A DNA stretch of 10,780 bases from Desulfobacterales bacterium (GTDB lineage: Bacteria; Desulfobacterota; DSM-4660; Desulfatiglandales; Desulfatiglandaceae). The position numbers were made by a program, and so were the translations under genes. Location of the stretch: NCBI GenBank assembly GCA_027061865.1, contig JAMOVZ010000177.1, positions 1-10,780 of the forward strand, written 5' to 3'. A model generated the notes under the pieces. It saw only the letters and a list, made by a program, of their open reading frames with translations. It did not search any database and was not told the DNA's origin. Below, piece after piece: positions 6,305 through 10,780 of this stretch (positions within the stretch are counted from its first letter, which is position 1; the number at the start of each line of letters is the position of its first letter).

Positions 6305-9300
6305 GTGGAAAAAAGCGTACCTTTGAAGGAGAAGATCCACCAGTTTTTTAAGGACCAAGGGAAGGGCAAGTTTGGGGATGTGATGGTCTTGGGAGGCGGA
6401 ATCAGTGGGATCCAGGCCTCCCTGGATCTGGCAAACGCTGGATTCAAGGTGTATCTGGTGGAAAAATCCCCATCCCTGGGCGGCAAGATGGCCCAGCTCG
6501 ACAAGACCTTTCCCACCAATGATTGCTCCACATGAATACTTGCGCCCAAGATGGTCGAGGCCGACCGTCACACCAACATAGAGATCTTCACCTACACAGA
6601 AGTGGAGTCGGTGGAGGGCCAGCCCGGAGACTTTAGAATTACCCTCACCAAAAAGCCCAGGTATATTATAGAGGACAAATGCACGGGATGCACCACATGT
6701 GTTGAAAATTGCCCAGTCCTGATCCCAGACCCTTACAACCAAGGGCTGTGCACCAGCAAGGCGGTTCACATCTACTTCTCCCTTGCCGTGCCCCTCATCA
6801 CCTATATTGACGAAGAGTGCCTTTATCTAAAAGAGAAAAAGTGCAAGATCTGTGAGGCGGTCTGCGGAAATCAGGCCATAGACTTTACCCAAAAACCTGA
6901 GAGGGTTGAAATAAAGGTGGGAGCAGTGGTCCTTGCCCCCGGCTTTGAGATATTCAACCCCGGGCTGAAAAACGATTATGGTTACGGAAGGCTCCCCAAT
7001 GTGATTACAAGCCTCGACTTTGAGAGGCTTCTCTCATCCACCGGGCCCTTTGAGGGTGAGATAAGGAGGCCTTCTGACGGAAGACACCCCAAGCGCATTG
7101 CCTGGGTTCAGTGTGTGGGCTCAAGAAGGGTCACTCCAGGGGACAACTCTTATTGCTCTGCAGTGTGCTGCACCTATACGCAAAAACAGGTCATCCTTGC
7201 AAAAGAACACGACGCAGAGCTTGAGGCCACCATCTTTCACAACGATATCCGTTCTTACGGAAAGGACTTTGAGCCTTACTTTAAAAGGGCGGAAAATCTA
7301 CCTGGAGTAAGGTTTATAAGGAGTTATGTATCCCTTGGAAGGGAGATACCAGAGACCAATAATGTCACGCTGAGGTATGCCACGCCAGATCAAGGTGTAA
7401 AAGAGGAGGAATTTGACCTGGTGGTCCTCTCAGTTGGGTTGAATCCTCCTGCCGATGCCTTAAAATTGGCTGAAAAATTTGGCCTCCAGCTTGAACCTCA
7501 CGGCTTTTGCCGGGTGGAACCCACAAATCCAGTGGCGACCAATCAGCCTGGCATATTCGTAAGCGGTGCCTTTCAAGGCCCGATAGACATACCCGAGTCC
7601 GTGTTTGGCGCAAGCGGGGCCAGCTCCCAGTGCGGAGAGTTGCTCAACTACAGGCGGGGGAAACTGGTCAAGGAAAAGAAATATCCTGAGGAAAAGGATG
7701 TCTTGGGCCAGGAGCCAAGGATCGGGGTATTTGTCTGCCACTGTGGTGCCAATATCGGCAGGGTCATAAATGTCCCAGAGGTGGTGGAGTATGTAAAGCG
7801 GCTCCCCAACGTGGTCCATGCCCAGGAACAGCTCTTCTCCTGCACCACCAATGCCGCCAAGGAAATCATAGACATGGTCCAGGAAAAGGAGCTCAACCGC
7901 GTGATAATCGCGGCTTGCAGCCCCCGCACCCTGGAGCCCCTCTTTCAAGACACATTAAAAGAGGCGGGCCTTAACCAGTACCTGCTTGAAATGACAAATA
8001 TCAGGGAGCACTGCTCCTGGGTTCATGCAAAGGAGAAAGAAAATGCGACCGAGAAGGCCAAGGACCTGATCCGGATGTCGGTTGCGCGCACCACAGTGCT
8101 TGAGCCGTTGCGGGAAATTGAGCTTCCTGTAAACAAGACCGCCCTGGTTTTGGGAGGGGGTATTGCAGGCATGACCTGTGCGCTTTCCATCGCAAGGCAG
8201 GGCCATGAGGTCCACTTGGTTGAAAAGGACTCGGAGCTGGGCGGTGTTGCCCGAAGGATCCATTACACCCTGGATGGAATGGATGTGCAGTCATATCTCA
8301 GTGACTTAAGATCCAAGGTCTATGAACACCCCCTTATTCATGTGCACACCAATTCTGAGATATTGGAGGCCACGGGTTATGTTGGCAACTTCGTAACCAG
8401 GGTAAAATCTCACAGGGGGACTGCCGGGATAAAGCACGGAGCCACAGTATTGGCCATTGGGAGCAGAGAGTACACGCCGAAAGAGTACCTGTACGGTGAA
8501 ACCGACAAGGTTCTGACTCAGCTTGAGCTTGAAGAGCGCCTGGCAACCCAGGACGAGGGCCTCACCGGCTCACAGACCTTTGTAATGATCCAGTGTGTGG
8601 GTTGCAGAAATGAGGAAAGGAACTATTGCAGCAGGGTTTGCTGCAGCCAGGCGGTCAAAAACGCCCTCAAAATAAAGGAGCTCAACCCCGAAGCAGATGT
8701 CTATATCCTATACAGAGACATGAGGACATATGGATTCAGGGAGGATTATTACCGTGAGGCCTCTGAAAGGGATGTAAAATTCATCCGCTATGAGCCTGAC
8801 CGGGCCCCACGAGTGGAGCTGGTGTCTCAGGGGGGAAAAGAGTTTGTTAGGGTGGCTGTTACAGAGGAAATTGTTGGCCAGGAATTCGGCATTGACGCCG
8901 ACTACCTGGTGCTGTCTTCTGCAGTGCTCCCAGCAAAGGACGCAGAAGCGGTCTCTCAGCTTTTCAAGGTAACCCTGGGGCCTGACGGGTTCTTCAAAGA
9001 GGCCCATGTAAAGTTGAGACCAGTGGAATTTTCCACAGAAGGCGTGTATTTGTGCGGCACGGCACATTTTCCCAAACACATCCAGGAAGTGATCAATCAA
9101 GCCAATGGGGCAGCAAGCCGCGTCCTTACTCTTCTTTCCCACGACACGGTGACAAGCTCAGGGGCCATCTGCGTGGTGGATGAGGACAAATGCGTGGCAT
9201 GTGCTGCCTGCATGACGGCTTGTGTTTACGGGGCCATAGAGTTCCGCACAGTGGGTGAGAGAAAGGCGGCGATGGTAAATCCAGCCATATGCAAGGGAGA

Positions 9301-9439
9301 TGGGCTCTGCAATGCTGTCTGTCCCACTGGCGCCATTCAGCTAAAGCACTTTACAGATGAAGAGCTGCTTAGCCAGATCGATGCTGCTGGCCAAGAAGAA
9401 ATAGAAGAAGAAATGGAAAAGGCCGTAGCGGCCATGTGA
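6305..9439 (+). CDS. bamE: HdrA-like double flavoprotein BamE, predicted selenoprotein (Sec at TGA 6533-6535)
   Basis: Read through one in-frame TGA, this is a protein of 1044 residues. Residues 25-35 (DVMVLGGGISG) start an FAD-binding Rossmann domain, followed by LVEKSPSLGGKMAQLDKTFPTNDCST-Sec-ILAPKM, where HdrA proteins normally have DCSxC-IL-PKM, so the TGA sits exactly at a conserved Cys (Sec77, C74-x-x-U77). Cluster motifs follow at C126/C129/C132/C136 and C172/C180/C183/C187. A CHCGANIG motif near residue 478 and a second FAD domain near 616 (LVLGGGIAGM) form a second HdrA module. Two C-terminal ferredoxin motifs lie near 962 (CVACAACMTAC) and 996 (CKGDGLCNAVCP). It probably takes part in flavin-based electron bifurcation within the complex. 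The start is uncertain: GTG at 6305 has GGGGTGAT in ribosome-binding position, GTG at 6296 is possible, and an in-frame TAG at 6284 excludes anything earlier. It ends at a TGA that is a true stop. Confidence 0.92.
6533..6569 (+). promoter_or_regulatory. Sec codon and SECIS-like stem-loop in bamE
   Basis: TGA at 6533-6535 is followed by an 8-bp stem, GATGGTCG (6550-6557) with CGACCGTC (6562-6569), including one G-U pair, closed by the tetraloop AGGC (6558-6561). The loop begins 22 bases after the TGA and has a G at its second position. Both fit the general bacterial SECIS rules of an apical loop about 16-37 bases downstream with a G among its first two bases. The stem lies within coding sequence, as expected for SelB-dependent insertion in bacteria. 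Confidence 0.75.
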
Positions 9440-9455
9440 AAGGAGCCATAAAGTT

Positions 9456-10223
9456 ATGGGTGCGGCTAAAAAATTTACGCCAAGAATACTTGGCTTTGTG
9501 TGTCATTGGTGAGGATACGGGGCTGCTGATCTGGCTGGAGTTTCCAGGCTACAGTATCCTCCTGAAATTCGTTTTATCAGGGTCATGTGCTCCGGAAGGG
9601 TGGACCTCCAATTCATACTGCGTGCGTTAATGAATAACATGGACGGTGTGTTCATTGGAGGCTGCCGCCTAGGGGAGTGCAACTATACCACCCAGGGAAA
9701 TTACTATGCCCTCGGTCTTGTAAACATATGCAGGAAGCTGTTTCAGAAAATCGGGCTTAATCCCGAAAGGCTTGAGATTCGGTTCATGTCCTCTGCCGAG
9801 GGCATCCTGTTTGTGAAGGTGGTAAAGGACTTCATCCACAAGATTAGGGAGTTGGGCCCCTTGGGCGAGAGCGAGGGATTGAGCCAAGATTTATTGAACC
9901 TGAAGCTCCAAGCCCTTGCCAAACTTGTCCCTTATATCAGGCTGGTGGAGCGGGAAAGGCTTAGGGTGCCTGAAAAATCCGAGGCCGCATACAGGGAGTT
10001 TTTCGCCCGTGAAGATGTGGACCGGCTGATAGATGAGTTGATTGTGGAAAAACTCAACTTGAGCGAAATAATGCTGCTCCTTGGCCATGGCCCCCTTTCC
10101 ACCGCGGAGCTCTCTGAGAGGCTTGGAGAAAAGCCCTCCGAGGTATTGCACCACTTAAGCACCCTCTCGAGGCAGGGCCTTGTTAGATTCGACTTGGAGC
10201 AGAAAAAGTTTGCTGCGATCTAG
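9456..10223 (+). CDS. bamF: MvhD-like subunit BamF, predicted selenoprotein (Sec at TGA 9510-9512), with C-terminal winged-helix-like region
   Basis: With TGA read as Sec this is a 255-residue protein beginning MGAAKKFTPRILGFVCHW-Sec-GYGAADLAG. It aligns with the MvhD/VhuD start, in which the motif is F-C-C-N-W-C-S-Y-A-G-A-D-L-A-G, so Sec19 stands at a conserved Cys (C16-x-x-U19). The other MvhD cysteines are present at C45 (VMCSGRVD), C70 and C75 (GCRLGECNY), giving the five-position set of the family's [2Fe-2S] protein. MvhD links hydrogenase or formate dehydrogenase to HdrA, and here the partner should be BamE. Residues from about 190 look like a winged helix (LSEIMLLLGHGPLSTAELSERLGEKPSEVLHHLSTLSRQGLVRFD). 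A GTG-only or ATG-only caller stopping at TGA would wrongly start at 9585. AAGGAG (9440-9445) precedes the ATG by 10 bases and overlaps the end of bamE. Confidence 0.92.
9510..9561 (+). promoter_or_regulatory. Sec codon and SECIS-like nested stem-loop in bamF
   Basis: TGA at 9510-9512 opens a long structure. An outer 8-bp stem pairs GAGGATAC (9511-9518, sharing the GA of the TGA) with GTATCCTC (9554-9561). An inner 5-bp stem pairs CTGGA (9535-9539) with TCCAG (9543-9547) around the loop GTT (9540-9542). The apical loop begins 28 bases after the TGA and starts with G, consistent with bacterial SECIS rules. A stem starting at the UGA itself resembles the known arrangement in formate dehydrogenase mRNAs. 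Confidence 0.75.
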
Positions 10224-10258
10224 GCGTTAACCAGGAATGGGATGATTGAGGGGAGTCG

Positions 10259-10711
10259 ATGGATAGAGAAAAGGTTGCTCAAATCATAGAAAGACATAAC
10301 AACGACCCAAGTCACCTGATTCAGATTTTGCTGGAGATCCAGGCCCAAAACCGCTGGATTCCGAAAGAGGCCTTGGAGCTTATTAGTGAAAAACTTGGAG
10401 TCCCACTGAGCCGGATCCACCATGTGGCTACATTTTACAAGGCCTTCAGCTTAGTTCCCAAAGGCCGCCATGAAATACATATCTGTATGGGTACTGCATG
10501 CCACGTGCGAGGAGCTCCCCGCATCCTTGAAGCGGTTCAAAATCGTATTGGCATCAATCCGGGCGAGACTGACATGGATCTTAAGTTCAGCCTTGAGACG
10601 GTCAACTGCTTGGGCTGCTGTGCCCTTGGGCCGGTTATGGAGATCGATGGAAAGAGCTATGGCAGGATTACCCCATCTGAAGTATCTGAAGTCTTAGAGG
10701 CCTACGAGTAG
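10259..10711 (+). CDS. bamG: NuoE-like [2Fe-2S] thioredoxin-fold subunit BamG
   Basis: This 150-residue protein matches the 24-kDa subunit of complex I and of NAD-linked bifurcating hydrogenases and formate dehydrogenases. An N-terminal helical part (LIQILLEIQAQNRWIPKEALELISEKLGVPLSRIHHVATFY) precedes the thioredoxin-like fold. The [2Fe-2S] ligands are C76-x4-C81 (CMGTAC) and C117-x3-C121 (CLGCC), the standard NuoE pattern. It should carry electrons next to the NuoF-like BamH, linking the complex to NAD(H) or ferredoxin. A GGGGAG site precedes the ATG. The gap to bamF is 35 bases and to bamH only 9. NuoE-like proteins occur in many complexes; the name BamG rests on position in the operon. Confidence 0.9.
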   Translation: MDREKVAQIIERHNNDPSHLIQILLEIQAQNRWIPKEALELISEKLGVPLSRIHHVATFYKAFSLVPKGRHEIHICMGTACHVRGAPRILEAVQNRIGINPGETDMDLKFSLETVNCLGCCALGPVMEIDGKSYGRITPSEVSEVLEAYE

Positions 10712-10720
10712 GAGGAGGAT

Positions 10721-10780
10721 ATGCCGCTGATCAATTCTCCAGCTGAACTGGAGGAATTCAGGAAACAATTAATTTCAAAG
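10721..10780 (+). CDS. bamH: BamH, NuoF-like subunit, 5' fragment
   Basis: Only 20 codons are visible (MPLINSPAELEEFRKQLISK), beginning at an ATG preceded by GGAGGAGG, nine bases after bamG. The AELEEFRKQL segment resembles the N-terminus of NuoF-like subunits of bifurcating dehydrogenases, which normally lead into a small [2Fe-2S] or thioredoxin-like region and then the FMN/NADH domain. Identity rests mainly on the conserved order bamBCDEFGH, since the diagnostic part lies beyond the window. Confidence 0.7.
   Translation, partial: MPLINSPAELEEFRKQLISK

Noticed and set aside
6533..6535. bamE as a pseudogene broken by a nonsense codon
   Set aside because: The frame is unchanged on both sides, the stop is TGA at a conserved Cys position, a SECIS-like stem follows, and over 960 intact codons continue downstream. 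Sec is the better explanation.

Overview
The window carries most of a bam operon, which encodes the class II (ATP-independent, tungsten-dependent) benzoyl-CoA reductase complex of strict anaerobes. In order on the plus strand are bamB (2493-4523), bamC (4540-5091), bamD (5110-6261), bamE (about 6305-9439), bamF (9456-10223), bamG (10259-10711) and the first 20 codons of bamH (10721 to the window edge). This gene set, the two selenocysteine (Sec) codons and the mid-range base composition suggest an obligately anaerobic, aromatic-degrading bacterium of the former Deltaproteobacteria, such as a sulfate reducer, a syntroph or a Geobacter-like organism. The genus cannot be fixed from the sequence.

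Layout. Positions 1-1217 are on the minus strand: a DUF4412-type exported protein followed by the 5' part of a PurD-like ATP-grasp ligase, 16 bases apart and probably one transcript. A 143-base divergent intergenic region (1218-1360) holds a good sigma70-type promoter for the minus-strand pair and a weaker one facing right. A SAM-dependent O-methyltransferase-family gene follows at 1361-2347. The 145-base gap before bamB holds an 11-bp perfect inverted repeat. Its right arm overlaps the -35 of a near-consensus promoter (TTGACA, 17 bases, TATTAT) that very probably drives the bam operon. No gap exceeds 300 bases.

The key observation is that bamE and bamF each contain one in-frame TGA that is best read as selenocysteine. 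In bamE the TGA (6533-6535) replaces the second Cys of an HdrA-type C-x-x-C motif near the N-terminus. In bamF the TGA (9510-9512) replaces a Cys in the MvhD-type C-x-x-C motif. Each is followed at a suitable distance by a stem-loop resembling a bacterial SECIS element. A caller that treats TGA only as stop would break bamE and drop the first 43 codons of bamF.

How the genes work together. BamB (tungsten-pterin protein) and BamC (three predicted [4Fe-4S] clusters) form the ring-reducing unit. BamD (HdrD-like, two CCG domains), BamE (double HdrA-like flavoprotein) and BamF (MvhD-like) resemble the electron-bifurcating heterodisulfide reductase/hydrogenase module. BamG and BamH (NuoE/NuoF-like) provide a pyridine-nucleotide or ferredoxin branch. 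Together they are thought to couple the very low-potential reduction of benzoyl-CoA to a cyclohexadiene-carboxyl-CoA to a more favourable electron transfer.
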